Shown here piece by piece: positions 34,785-45,436 of a stretch of 64,000 bases of DNA. The stretch is taken from NCBI GenBank assembly GCA_022822125.1, contig JAJECF010000199.1:1-64000 (forward strand). Direction: 5' to 3'. Below the pieces are notes generated by a model that was not told the DNA's origin, made no database searches, and saw nothing but the letters and a program-made list of their open reading frames with translations. This DNA is from Alphaproteobacteria bacterium. Lineage in GTDB: Bacteria > Pseudomonadota > Alphaproteobacteria > Bin95. Made by a program: the position numbers and the translations under genes. How positions within the stretch are numbered: position 1 is the first letter of the stretch; each line of letters opens with the position of its first letter.

Positions 34785-35987
34785 ATGCGCGACGCCTATA
34801 TCTGCGACGCCGTGCGCACGCCCGTAGGCCGCCATTCCGGCGCGCTCTCCGCCGTGCGCGCGGACGATCTGGCCTCCCTCCCGCTCAAGGCGCTGATGGA
34901 GCGCAATCCGGGCCTCGACCCGGAGGCCATAGAAGACGTGATCTACGGCTGTGCCAACCAGGCGGGCGAGGACAACCGCAATGTCGCGCGCATGGCGGTG
35001 CTGCTGGCCGGTCTGCCGCAATCCGTGCCGGGCAGCACGGTGAACCGCCTTTGCGGCTCGTCGCTGGATGCGGTCGGCTCGGCGGCGCGGGCCGTCAGGC
35101 TCGGCGAGGCGGACCTCATGATCGCGGGCGGCGTGGAGAGCATGTCGCGCGCGCCCTATGTGGTCAGCAAGTCCGGCGCGCCCTGGGGCCGGGACATGCA
35201 GATGTTCGACACCTCGATCGGCTGGCGCTTCGTCAACCGCCGCATGCAGGAGGAGTTCGGTACGGACTCCATGCCGCAGACGGCCGAGAACCTGGCGCAG
35301 GAACGGCAGATTTCCCGCGAGGACCAGGACGCCTTCGCCGCCCGCAGCCAGCAGCGCGCGGTCGCAGCACAGGAGAACGGGCGGCTCGCGAAGGAGATCG
35401 TCGCGGTTACGATTCCGCAGCGGCGCGGCGAGCCGGTCGTCGTCGACAGGGACGAGCATCCACGCCCCGGCACGACGGCGGAAGGCCTCGCCAAGCTGCG
35501 CTCGCTGCACAAGGACGGCACGGTGACGGCGGGCAACGCCTCGGGCGTGAACGACGGCGCCGGCGCGCTGATTATTGCCAGCGAGGAAGCGGTCCGGCGC
35601 CACGGGCTGACGCCGCGCGCGCGCGTGCTCGGTATGGCGACGGCGGGCGTGCCGCCCAGGATCATGGGCATCGGCCCTGCCCCGGCCACGCGCAAGCTGC
35701 TGGAGCGGCTCGGCATCGCCATCGGCGAGATCGACGTGATCGAGCTCAACGAGGCGTTCGCCGCCCAGTCGCTCTCGGTCACGCGCGACCTCGGCCTGCC
35801 GGACGACGCCGAGCATGTGAACCCCAATGGCGGCGCCATCGCGCTTGGCCACCCGCTCGGTATGAGCGGTGTGCGGCTGGCCGGCGCTGCGACGCAGGAA
35901 CTGCAGGAACGGGACGCCCGCTATGCGCTTTGCACCATGTGCATTGGCGTGGGCCAGGGCATCGCCGCTGTTCTCGAACGGGTGTAG
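34785..35987 (+). CDS. thiolase (acetyl-CoA acetyltransferase / 3-oxoadipyl-CoA thiolase type)
   Basis: 400-residue degradative thiolase. Nucleophile Cys90 lies in STVNRLCGSSLDAV, the second catalytic Cys386 in CTMCIGVGQGIA, and the His in GGAIALGHPLGMSG. The opening MRDAYICDAVRTPVGRHSGA and GLPQSVPG resemble 3-oxoadipyl-CoA thiolases (PcaF), which are also 400 residues, but no other protocatechuate gene is present. It cleaves 3-oxoacyl-CoA to acetyl-CoA. It starts 26 nt after the aminotransferase stop. Confidence 0.93.
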   Translation: MRDAYICDAVRTPVGRHSGALSAVRADDLASLPLKALMERNPGLDPEAIEDVIYGCANQAGEDNRNVARMAVLLAGLPQSVPGSTVNRLCGSSLDAVGSAARAVRLGEADLMIAGGVESMSRAPYVVSKSGAPWGRDMQMFDTSIGWRFVNRRMQEEFGTDSMPQTAENLAQERQISREDQDAFAARSQQRAVAAQENGRLAKEIVAVTIPQRRGEPVVVDRDEHPRPGTTAEGLAKLRSLHKDGTVTAGNASGVNDGAGALIIASEEAVRRHGLTPRARVLGMATAGVPPRIMGIGPAPATRKLLERLGIAIGEIDVIELNEAFAAQSLSVTRDLGLPDDAEHVNPNGGAIALGHPLGMSGVRLAGAATQELQERDARYALCTMCIGVGQGIAAVLERV

Positions 35988-36047
35988 GACTTCTGCCATC
36001 GCCCCGGCTCTCCCCCGGAACCGGCCCGGAACCCGAGGAGCCCGCCC

Positions 36048-36860
36048 GTGCCTGACCAACCGCTCGTGCTCGTCACGCGGCAAGACCGCGCCGCGGAGCT
36101 GACGCTCAACCGCCCGGAGAAGAAGAACGCCATGAACGACGCCCTGCTGGAGGCGTTCGTCCAGGCCGTTCGCAGCGCCAATGCGGATGACGGGGTGCGG
36201 GCCATCGTCATCCGGGGCGCGGGCGACTGCTTCACCTCCGGGCGCGACGCCTCGGAGTTCGAGCAGCCGGCCCTTATGCAGGACATGTCCGTCGATGCGG
36301 CGGTGGACATCTTCCTCGAAGCGCTTTCGCTGCTGATCGAATCGCCGAAGCCGACTGTCGCCGCGATTCACGGCATGGCGCTCGGCGGCGGGCAGGCGAT
36401 GTCGCTCGCCTGCGACTTCGTCGTGGCCGAGCGCGGCGCCCGCTTCGGCAATGTGGAGATGGCCTACGGTTTCCCGGCGGCCATGAACATCGCGTTGCTC
36501 ACGCGCCAGATCGGCCGGCGGCGCGGGCTGGAGATCGCCATGACCGGCGACCTTTACACGGCCGAGCAGTATCACGACTTCGGCCTGGTGAACCGTCTGG
36601 CGGAGCCGGGCGGGCTGGCCGAGGCGACCGCTGCGTTCGTCGGCACATTGACAGACCGCGCGCCCTGGGCGGTTCGCCGCACCAAGACGACCTACCGGCT
36701 GGCCGAGGACATGGCGCTGCACGGGGCGCTCTCCTTCGGCAACCAGCTGAACCAGCTTCTACGGCTGAACGGCCAGCTCGCGCCGATTCACAGCCGCAGC
36801 GAGGGCGTGAAACGGTCGCTCAAAACGGACATTGCCGAGGAGTCGCCGGACGGCGGGTGA
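36048..36860 (+). CDS. enoyl-CoA hydratase/isomerase family protein
   Basis: 270-residue crotonase-fold enzyme. LNRPEKKNAMNDALLEAF and VIRGAGDCFTSGRDASEF form the first half of the active site with the oxyanion-hole backbone; AIHGMALGGGQAMSLACDFV is the second. The glutamates of classical hydratases are not both evident (NVEMAYGFP in the second position), so an isomerase or other crotonase reaction is possible. GTG start with GAGGAG upstream. With the thiolase gene it forms a short beta-oxidation-like module. Confidence 0.88.
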   Translation: MPDQPLVLVTRQDRAAELTLNRPEKKNAMNDALLEAFVQAVRSANADDGVRAIVIRGAGDCFTSGRDASEFEQPALMQDMSVDAAVDIFLEALSLLIESPKPTVAAIHGMALGGGQAMSLACDFVVAERGARFGNVEMAYGFPAAMNIALLTRQIGRRRGLEIAMTGDLYTAEQYHDFGLVNRLAEPGGLAEATAAFVGTLTDRAPWAVRRTKTTYRLAEDMALHGALSFGNQLNQLLRLNGQLAPIHSRSEGVKRSLKTDIAEESPDGG

Positions 36861-36887
36861 TGCCGCCAGGGGAAGGCCGCCGGTGGT

Positions 36888-38507
<1,620 letters not shown>

Positions 38508-38574
38508 ACCGCCTCGCTCGGCCCGCCCGCCTCCGCGCCGGCCGGCGGCTCCCTGCTTCGCATTAGGAGAAATC

Positions 38575-38651
<77 letters not shown>

Positions 38652-38807
38652 TGTTCGCAAACAGGGCGAATTTAGCCTCCGCCCGCCATCCGCGCAAGCC
38701 GTGCCCCGGCGCCTGCCTCCTTCTTGATAAGTCGTTGGCAGAAGCTGCAATAACGCGCTACTGTCCGGCAAAGGGCGAAAAACCGATGGCGTTGCAGGCG
38801 GAGCATC

Positions 38808-39845
38808 ATGCGTAAACGGGCAAGCGTGAGCGCCCTCCTTCTTGGCGGGCTTCTGGGTATTGCGGGATGCGTGAACCCGAATGCCGGCCTGCCGCCCGGC
38901 TCGACCCAGGTGGCGGCTCCGGCGGCGCCCGCTGTTCGCGAAGCGCCGGCTCCGGCGCCCCGGCAGGCGGCTGCCGCGCCCGCGTCGCAGCGGGGCGGGG
39001 AAAGCTTCGTCGTCAGCAAGGTCCGTCAGCTGGCCGGCGAGGCGGAGGCGCTTGCGAAGGTGATCGACGGCCTTGAAAAGGCGCATGCGGCCCTCCGGGG
39101 CGGCGCCCGCAAGCGTGCTGCGGGCTATCATGAGCGCGTCGGCGCCATCGAAGCGCGGCTCAAGATCGGGACGACGCGCGCCAATCCGAGGCTGAGGGCG
39201 GAGTGGAATGTCGCGCAGTCGATGCTGGCGGCGATGGACCGCGATGTCGGCTCCTGGGATGTGCTGCGGACGCGCGCCGCCGAGGCCGATTCGAGGGCGG
39301 CCTTCCTCGGCGATTCGGTGCTGAACGCCTTTGAACTGTCCGGTGCGGTCGAGGAAGACCACAGGGCGCTGCGCGGTATCGGGGACCGGGCGGCGCATAT
39401 GAGCGTCACCGTCACCCGGCTGCTGGACGAAATCTCGGGAGCGTCCGAGCGGCAGGGCCGGCTGGTTACGGCCGAACGGCGCGAACTGGCGCTGCTGGCC
39501 GAGGCCATCGACGCCGGCAGCCTTGAGGATGGCGCTGTGAGCGGCCCTTATGCCGCGCGGGCGGCGTCCGAGCGGCCGCTGGCGGTCGTCCGTTTCGACG
39601 ACCCCGATGTCGCCTTCGAGGAGGCTCTGTCGGCCGCCGTGCGACAGGTGCTCGACCGCCGGCCCGGCACGACATTCGAGGTCGTCGGCGTGTCGCCGGG
39701 CGGCAGCATGGCCGCGGCCGCGGACTATGCCGACAAGGTTCACAGGAGCCTCCGCCGCATGGGCGTTGCGGCATCCCGGCTCAGAATCGCGACGCGCGCG
39801 GACAGCGACGCGGATGTCGAGGAGGTCCGCCTCTACGTCCGCTAG
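38808..39845 (+). CDS. lipoprotein of unknown function, coiled-coil with OmpA-like end
   Basis: 345-residue exported lipoprotein: the lipobox LGIAGC places the modified Cys at 21. A Pro/Ala-rich linker (22-65) leads to a helical region rich in Ala, Glu and Arg (about 66-245), likely coiled coil. A C-terminal alpha/beta segment follows (ERPLAVVRFDDPDVAFEEAL, then VHRSLRRMGVAASRLRIATRA) that weakly recalls an OmpA-like peptidoglycan-binding fold. I do not recognise the family. It overlaps the end of the convergent CoA-transferase gene by 4 nt. Confidence 0.75.
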   Translation: MRKRASVSALLLGGLLGIAGCVNPNAGLPPGSTQVAAPAAPAVREAPAPAPRQAAAAPASQRGGESFVVSKVRQLAGEAEALAKVIDGLEKAHAALRGGARKRAAGYHERVGAIEARLKIGTTRANPRLRAEWNVAQSMLAAMDRDVGSWDVLRTRAAEADSRAAFLGDSVLNAFELSGAVEEDHRALRGIGDRAAHMSVTVTRLLDEISGASERQGRLVTAERRELALLAEAIDAGSLEDGAVSGPYAARAASERPLAVVRFDDPDVAFEEALSAAVRQVLDRRPGTTFEVVGVSPGGSMAAAADYADKVHRSLRRMGVAASRLRIATRADSDADVEEVRLYVR

Positions 39846-41059
39846 GGCGGATCGACTGCCTCCGCGCCGGCTCCGGCCCGGGCGAGCAGGCGTTGGAGCA
39901 GGTCGTCGTCGAGACCCGCTTCGCGCAGCACTTCCTCGCTGTGCTGCCCCGGCAGGGGCGGCGGCCGGTCGATGGCGCCCGAGCCGTGCGCGAGCCTGAA
40001 GCCGGACCCGACCAGCCGCATCGGCCCCCAGGGGCCCTCGACCTCCTGAAGCACGTCCCGGTGGGCGATCTGGCGATGGCCGACCGCCTCGGCGATGCTG
40101 CGAATCCGGGCCGAGGGCGCGCCGGCTTCCTCCAGCCGGTCTTCCCAGACTTCCGCGCCGCCGTCCGCGAAGGCGGTCTCGATGATCTCGCGCAGCTCGT
40201 CGGCATGGACCGCGCGCGCGTCCCAGTCCGCGAAACGCGGGTCGTCCGGCAGGTCCTCGCGCCCGAGCGCCGCGCAGAGCGCGCGGAACTGCTTCTCATT
40301 GTTGACGGCGAGGAGGAGGTGGCCGTCGCCGGCGCTGAACAGGTTGGCGGTCGGCTTGCGGCTCACGGCCTGGTTGCCGTACTGGCCCTGCAGGTGACCG
40401 GCGACCAGATATTCCACCACCGCCGGCGACATGAAGGAGAGCGCGGCGTCGAGCATCGCCACATCGACCATCTGGCCCCTGCCGGTGTGGCTGCGCTGGA
40501 AGAGCGCGCTCGCCACGGCGAAGGCGGCGGTCATGCCGCCAATGGCGTCGCAGACCGCGAAGCCCGCCCTGACGGGCCCGGTCTCGGCATGGCCGGTGAC
40601 GGACATGATGCCTGAGGTAGCCTGAATGCGGCCGTCATAGGCCGCCGTCTCCCGGTCAGGTCCGTTCTGCCCGAAGCCCGAAACGGCGCAATAGATGAGC
40701 CTCGGGTTGATCGCCGAGAGCGCCTCGCAGCCGAGGCCGAGCCGGTCCATCACGCCCGGCCGGAAATTCTCCATCACCACATCGGCGCTCTTCGCCATGT
40801 GCCGGAGCGCGGCGACGGCGTCCGGGTCCTTCAGGTCGAGCGCGAGATTGCGCTTGTTGGCATTGGCGGAGGCCCACATCGGCGCCATCGCCCGGTCCGC
40901 CCAGAGTTTCGAGGGCGGGGAAAAGCGCATGTCCTCGCCGCCCGGCCGCTCGATCTTGATGACGTCCGCGCCGAGCAGGGCGAGCTGGTAGCTGCCGAAC
41001 GGCCCGGCGAACACCTGGGTGAAATCCAGGACGCGGATGCCGGAAAACGGCCTGGTCAT
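39842..41059 (-). CDS. CaiB/BaiF family CoA-transferase
   Basis: 405-residue family III CoA-transferase. LDFTQVFAGPFGSYQLALLGAD is the N-terminal signature region (quoted in part), ANANKRNLALDL the CoA-site segment, and Asp171 in AVCDAIGG is the expected catalytic aspartate. These enzymes move CoA between carboxylic acids. GGAAGGATCC precedes the ATG at 41059. The acyl donor and acceptor are not evident; the neighbouring monooxygenase and thiolase suggest acid catabolism. Confidence 0.92.
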   Translation of the reverse strand: MTRPFSGIRVLDFTQVFAGPFGSYQLALLGADVIKIERPGGEDMRFSPPSKLWADRAMAPMWASANANKRNLALDLKDPDAVAALRHMAKSADVVMENFRPGVMDRLGLGCEALSAINPRLIYCAVSGFGQNGPDRETAAYDGRIQATSGIMSVTGHAETGPVRAGFAVCDAIGGMTAAFAVASALFQRSHTGRGQMVDVAMLDAALSFMSPAVVEYLVAGHLQGQYGNQAVSRKPTANLFSAGDGHLLLAVNNEKQFRALCAALGREDLPDDPRFADWDARAVHADELREIIETAFADGGAEVWEDRLEEAGAPSARIRSIAEAVGHRQIAHRDVLQEVEGPWGPMRLVGSGFRLAHGSGAIDRPPPLPGQHSEEVLREAGLDDDLLQRLLARAGAGAEAVDPP

Positions 41060-41252
41060 GTTGCGGATCCTTCCTTGCACGCTGCGCTCCCGCCACCATA
41101 ACGCCGATGGAGGAAGCCGACAGGAGGGAATGGCGCTGCGGTCCCGGGCCGGGGTTCCGGGTCGTCCGCCCGGTTTCTCCGGTTTTGTATCCTCGGCATG
41201 GATTTCTCCTTTGGATGCGTTCGGCAGGACCCGGAGCCGCTGGTGGAGACCG

Positions 41253-41290
41253 CCCTTCGATACGCGGCTGCGCGGTTGTTCAGGGTGAGG
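41253..41290. repeat. isolated REP-like unit, degenerate
   Basis: Starts CCCTTCGATACGCGGCTG and ends GGGTGAGG. It matches the right-hand unit of the 224-bp elements (CCTCGATACGCGGCTGGC, ending GATGAGG) with several changes. Confidence 0.6.
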
Positions 41291-41420
41291 GGAAGGGGCT
41301 GCTTGCCGCTCCTTTCCTGTCGTCATGGCCGGCCTCGTTCCCCTCATAGCCGGGCAGGCAAGGGCGCAAGTGCCATGTGCCCATCCCGAGCAGCAGCCCC
41401 GCCAGCAGGCGCCTTCCCTT

Positions 41421-41459
41421 CTTCATCCCGAGTAGCCGCGTCAGCGGCGTATCGAGGGA
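41421..41459. repeat. isolated REP-like unit, inverted relative to the previous one
   Basis: Reads CTTCATCCCGAGTAGCCGCG and continues to GTATCGAGGGA. It is the reverse-complement form of the unit at 41253-41290 and resembles the left-hand unit of the 224-bp elements. Confidence 0.65.
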
Positions 41460-41493
41460 CCGCGCGGGGCTTCGGGAAGGGCAAACCATGAAC

Positions 41494-41521
41494 ATGTCAT
41501 GATGTGTCATGTTATGTCATG
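41494..41521. repeat. three TGTCAT repeats at exact 10-bp spacing
   Basis: TGTCAT occurs at 41495, 41505 and 41515, each followed by G, inside otherwise simple sequence. The 10-bp period puts all three on one DNA face, as in some activator sites, but it may also be chance or slippage. Confidence 0.45.
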
Positions 41522-41806
41522 GTCCGCATGTGCGGGGGGTATAAGCCATAGACCTTCCGGGCATAGAGCTGCGGGCCGGGGCTCCGGCCTTGCCTCTTCG
41601 GCATGGGTTCTCCCTTCAGTCCTTTCTGCGCGCCGTCTGTTTCTCGGGGTCTTTCTCCCGCCGGCGCGAAAAGGAGACGCGGCGTCTCTCTCCCTGGCTC
41701 CAATCTTACCACGGGCCTGTCGCAGTCAAGTATCCATAAGGAATTTTTTCAAAATATGCATGAAACCCTCCGCCGCCCCGGACCCCGGGCTCCCGCAACC
41801 ACCTGA

Positions 41807-42030
41807 TACCAGCGGTCGTTGATCGGAACCGATAGCGCGGCGCCTCCCTACCGCAGCCGGGGTCCTTCATCCTCATCCTGAGTAGCGACCGCGCCAGCGG
41901 GCGCGTATCGAAGGATGCTCAACACCCGCCGCCGCCCCTCGATACGCGGCTGGCGCCGCTAATCGGGATGAGGAGAGGCGGGGACACCGGGCGGCATTTG
42001 CCCATGAGTTTCAACCCGGCGCCGTTGGTA
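41807..42030. repeat. 224-bp palindromic MITE-like element, copy A
   Basis: Begins TACCAGCGGTCG and ends GGCGCCGTTGGTA, so the ends form inverted repeats (TACCA/TGGTA, extending with one mismatch). Inside are two REP-like units in inverted orientation: CTCATCCTGAGTAGCGACC and, on the right, CCTCGATACGCGGCTGGC to GATGAGG. It has no coding capacity. Flanks are TGA on the left and TTA on the right. By eye about a dozen of 224 positions differ from copy B, which has the same length. Confidence 0.85.
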
Positions 42031-42078
42031 TTAGGCTTCCACTCCCGGGATGAGGCAGGGACGGAAGGAAACGGCGCG

Positions 42079-43680
42079 ATGGCGGAAGCTGAGTTCGATT
42101 ATATCGTTGTGGGCGCAGGCTCTGCAGGCGCAGCGCTCGCCAGCCGGTTGACCGAAGACCCGAACTGCAAGGTGCTGTTGCTGGAAGCCGGCAAGGCGAG
42201 CCATCCCTGGTCGCGCTTCCCGATCAGCTTCGGCCTCCTGATCGACAACCCGGCCGCCAATTGGTGTTTCATGTCGGAGCCGGAGTCGAACACGGCCAAC
42301 CGCCAGATTCCGGTGCCGCGCGGCAAGCTGCTCGGCGGGTCGAGCAGCATCAACGGCCTCGTCTATGTGCGCGGCCAGCCGCTCGACTACAACACCTGGG
42401 CGCAGATGGGCAATCGCGGCTGGACCTGGGAGGACGTGGCGCCCGTCTTCAAGCGCATGGAGAGCTACGAGAAGGCGGGCGACGGCATCAGGGGCGAGGA
42501 CGGCCCGCTCCAGGTCACGGAAGTGCCGGACCGGAACCCGCTCTACGACGCGCTGTTCGCCGCCGCCGAAGAGGTCGGCCACAAGGTCAACCCGGACTAT
42601 AACAGCCCCGACCAGGAAGGCGTGGTCAAGACGCAGGTGACGATCAAGGACGGGCGGCGCATGTCCACCGCCCATTGCTACCTGAAGCCCGCCGAAAACC
42701 GCCCGAACCTCCGCATCGTGACGGAGGCGCACACCCGCCGGGTTCTGCTGGAGGGCAGGCGCTGCGTGGGCGTCGCCTACGAAAAGGGTGGGCAGACCGT
42801 CGAGGCGCGGGCCGGACGCGAGACGGTGCTGGCCGCGGGCGCGGTCTGCTCCCCGCAGATCCTGGAGCTCTCCGGCATCGGGCGCCCGGAGGTGCTGGGG
42901 GCGCACGGCATCGAGGTGCAGCACGAACTGGCCGGCGTCGGCGAGAACTTCCGCGACCACATCAATGCCCGTATCCAGTGGCGGGTGACGGCGAAGGGCG
43001 TGTCCTACAACGAACGCATGGGCACGCTGTTCGGCAAGGCCGGCCAGGTGCTCAGATACGCGTTTACGCGCGGCGGCTTCATGAGCCTGCCGTCCGCGCC
43101 GCTGCTCGCCTTCCTGCGCACCCGCCCCGAGCTGGAGACGCCGGACGTGCAGATGCACCTCGTGCCCTATGCGGTGAAGGACCCGAAGCGCCGGCTGTTG
43201 CAGCCCTTCCCGAGCATGACCATCGCCTGCTACCAGCTGCGGCCGGAAAGCCTGGGCTCGATCCATATCCGCTCGGCGGACCCGAAGGCGCAGCCGGCGA
43301 TCCGGTTCAACTTCCTGCATGACGAGATCGACCAGCGCGCCATGACCGGCGGCTTCCGCATGATGCGCGAACTCGTGGCGGCCGAGGCCATGGCGCCGCT
43401 GCGGGGCGCGGAATACGACCCCGGCGAGCAGGTGGCGAGCGACGACGAGATCCTGGACTGGATTCGCAGCAACTCGCAGACCGCCTACCACCCCATCGGC
43501 ACCTGCCGCATGGGGCCCGGCCCGGAGGCCGTGGTCGATGACCGCTTAAAGGTGCGCGGGCTCGACGGCCTCAGGATCGCGGATGCGTCCATCTTCCCGA
43601 CCATGCCGTCGGGCAACACAAACGCGCCCTCGATCATGATCGGCGAGCGCTGCGCCGACTTCCTGCGCGGCGTCGAATAG
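42079..43680 (+). CDS. GMC-family oxidoreductase (choline dehydrogenase-like)
   Basis: 533-residue FAD enzyme of the glucose-methanol-choline family. The FAD motif is [15 protein letters not shown] near residue 10; the GMC signature 1 region reads [19 protein letters not shown], and signature 2 is [15 protein letters not shown]. The catalytic His lies in [12 protein letters not shown] and a second in [13 protein letters not shown] (Asn at the usual second position). It oxidises an alcohol; the exact one is unknown. Start ATG 42079 follows GAAGGAAACG and begins 48 bp after the copy A repeat. Confidence 0.92.
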   Translation: MAEAEFDYIVVGAGSAGAALASRLTEDPNCKVLLLEAGKASHPWSRFPISFGLLIDNPAANWCFMSEPESNTANRQIPVPRGKLLGGSSSINGLVYVRGQPLDYNTWAQMGNRGWTWEDVAPVFKRMESYEKAGDGIRGEDGPLQVTEVPDRNPLYDALFAAAEEVGHKVNPDYNSPDQEGVVKTQVTIKDGRRMSTAHCYLKPAENRPNLRIVTEAHTRRVLLEGRRCVGVAYEKGGQTVEARAGRETVLAAGAVCSPQILELSGIGRPEVLGAHGIEVQHELAGVGENFRDHINARIQWRVTAKGVSYNERMGTLFGKAGQVLRYAFTRGGFMSLPSAPLLAFLRTRPELETPDVQMHLVPYAVKDPKRRLLQPFPSMTIACYQLRPESLGSIHIRSADPKAQPAIRFNFLHDEIDQRAMTGGFRMMRELVAAEAMAPLRGAEYDPGEQVASDDEILDWIRSNSQTAYHPIGTCRMGPGPEAVVDDRLKVRGLDGLRIADASIFPTMPSGNTNAPSIMIGERCADFLRGVE

Positions 43681-43696
43681 GTTTCCGGGCCGTCAG

Positions 43697-44872
43697 CTAT
43701 TTCGGCGGGTGGGCGCGAACGACCTCCTCATTGACCTCCGCGCCCCAGCCGGGGCCGGTCGGCAGGATGAGTTCGCCGTTCTCGATCCGGGGCGGCGCCG
43801 TCACGAGGTCGTCCTTCCACGGCACGTCGTCGATGTCGATTTCCATGATGCGGAAATTCAGCACGGTCGCGCAGAGATGCGCGCTCATCAGGGTCGAGAG
43901 ATGGCCGTAGAAATTGTGCGGCGCGATGTTGATTTCCCAGGCATCGCACATGGCGGCGATTTTCAGGCTTTCGCTGAATCCGTTCCACGGCACGTCGATA
44001 ATCGCCGCATCCATGGAATAGCGTTCCAGGAAGGGCCGGAATTGTCGCCGTCCATATAGCGATTCGCATGACGCGATGGGCGTTTCGACCGACCGGCGGA
44101 TCATCGCCAGCCCCTCCGGGTCGTAATTGTCGATCTCGATCCAGTAGAGGCCGAGGTCGTCGAGCGCGCGGGCGAGCGCCATATAGCCGTCGGTGCGGAA
44201 GTTGAAATTGAGGTCCACCAGGATATCGAGCCGGCCCTCGCCGCCCTCCTGGAACGCCGAGATCTGGTTGCGGAGCGCGCGCACCGTCTCGCGGGTGAGG
44301 TTGAGCTCCGGCCGGTCGCCGGCCGAGCGCGCGAAGCCCGGCATATAGACATAGGGCTCGGGGCCGTCGAAACGGTACATATTGCATTTGAGCGCGGTGA
44401 ACCCCCGCTCCCGCACCCGCGCGCCGAGCGCCTCCACATCGTCGAGGCTGCGCAGCGGCCGCTCGCCGATGACATCGGCATGGTTCACCAGATAGGTGCC
44501 GCAATGCGACCAGTAGAGCCGGAACCGGTCCCGCACCGGTCCGCCGAACAACTCATAGACCGGCACGCCGAGCGCCTTCGCCTTGATGTCGAGCAGCGCA
44601 TTCTCGATGGCGGCGATGGCCTGGGCGTTCATGCCCCCCGGCGCCTGGCGGGTCTGGGCGTAGAGCATGGCGCTTATCCGCTCGACCGGGCGGGGGTCGG
44701 CCCCGATGAGCGTCTCGCCGAGCGCGGTGATGACGGCGCTGAGGCCCCGGCTCCCGTAGCTCTCATTGTATTCCGACCAGCCTACCGGGCCTTCATCGGT
44801 CGTAACTTTCAGGAAGGAGATGTTTCGCCAGCCGGCATCGACATGCAGCGTTTCGAATCCCCGGATTTTCAT
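43697..44872 (-). CDS. mandelate racemase/muconate lactonizing enzyme family protein
   Basis: 391-residue enolase-superfamily enzyme. The N-terminal capping domain is MKIRGFETLHVDAG to about residue 125, followed by the barrel. LKCNMYRF offers a Lys at the end of strand 2; metal ligands are Asp in VDLNFNF, Glu in WIEIDN and Glu in SCESLYGRRQ; the final histidine lies in IAPHNFYGHLS. This pattern suits acid-sugar dehydratases. Convergent with the GMC oxidoreductase gene and separated by 16 bp. The sugar acid is unknown. Confidence 0.9.
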   Translation of the reverse strand: MKIRGFETLHVDAGWRNISFLKVTTDEGPVGWSEYNESYGSRGLSAVITALGETLIGADPRPVERISAMLYAQTRQAPGGMNAQAIAAIENALLDIKAKALGVPVYELFGGPVRDRFRLYWSHCGTYLVNHADVIGERPLRSLDDVEALGARVRERGFTALKCNMYRFDGPEPYVYMPGFARSAGDRPELNLTRETVRALRNQISAFQEGGEGRLDILVDLNFNFRTDGYMALARALDDLGLYWIEIDNYDPEGLAMIRRSVETPIASCESLYGRRQFRPFLERYSMDAAIIDVPWNGFSESLKIAAMCDAWEINIAPHNFYGHLSTLMSAHLCATVLNFRIMEIDIDDVPWKDDLVTAPPRIENGELILPTGPGWGAEVNEEVVRAHPPK

Positions 44873-45016
44873 CGGTCCCGCCCCCGTTCTTGCGTCCCCG
44901 GTCCAAGCTCCCGCGACTATGGCACGGTTTGCCCCGGCGGTCCCCTGTCGGACGGGCAGGCGGCTCGACGCGGCGTGCTGCGCCTGCGAGAATGGGCGGC
45001 TGAGGAGGCAGACCCC

Positions 45017-45436
45017 ATGTCCGAAACCATGACCGAAGCGAAGATCGTCCGCCTTTCCGAGACGGAGACCGTTCCCTTTGCGCCCGAGTCCTTCTACAAC
45101 CCGATCCTGCTGGGAGAGGAGGCGGGCTTCCCGATCCGGGTCGGCATCCAGACCGCCGAACCCGGCTACGAACCGGGCCTGCATGCGCATCCCTATGTCG
45201 AAATCCTGCATATCCTGGAGGGCAGTTGCGATGTCTGGCTGGAAGGCGGGGAGGAAGAGCGCACCCGCCTCGAAGCCGGCGACACGGTGGCGCTGCCCCC
45301 CCATCGCCGGCATAATTTCGCTGCGGTCGGCGCGGGGCCGATGCGCCTCATGGGCATCCATCTGAGCCCGAAGCGGATCGTGAACTACCGCGACGGCGAA
45401 TCGGACGAGCACGGCTACCCGATCCACCGCCGGTGA
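45017..45436 (+). CDS. cupin-domain protein
   Basis: 139-residue single-domain cupin. Motif 1 reads GLHAHPYVEILHILEG with two histidines and Glu, and motif 2 reads EAGDTVALPPHRRHNF with His, giving a complete metal site. GAGGAGG lies 8 nt before the ATG. Its stop overlaps the GTG of the acyl-CoA dehydrogenase gene, so the two are made together. Function unknown. Confidence 0.87.
   Translation: MSETMTEAKIVRLSETETVPFAPESFYNPILLGEEAGFPIRVGIQTAEPGYEPGLHAHPYVEILHILEGSCDVWLEGGEEERTRLEAGDTVALPPHRRHNFAAVGAGPMRLMGIHLSPKRIVNYRDGESDEHGYPIHRR

Larger units (their letters stand above)
41060..42078. other. 1-kb non-coding, repeat-rich spacer
   Basis: No convincing gene is seen. The stretch holds two isolated REP-like units, a set of phased TGTCAT repeats, and one complete 224-bp palindromic element, all listed separately. 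Short open frames here translate repeat sequence and are not genes. It separates the divergent CoA-transferase and GMC oxidoreductase genes, so promoters for both must lie in it; I could not place them with confidence. Confidence 0.7.

Noticed and set aside
34785..35987. Naming the thiolase pcaF
   Set aside because: Length and start resemble PcaF, but no other protocatechuate-branch gene is present and related thiolases share these features.
41280..41510. Short frame on the minus strand in the repeat-rich spacer
   Set aside because: Its translation (LTRLLGMKKG and similar) is what REP sequence encodes by chance; no gene context.
41253..42030. Repeats considered as a CRISPR array
   Set aside because: Units are palindromic, irregularly spaced and inverted relative to one another, with no regular unique spacers and no cas genes.
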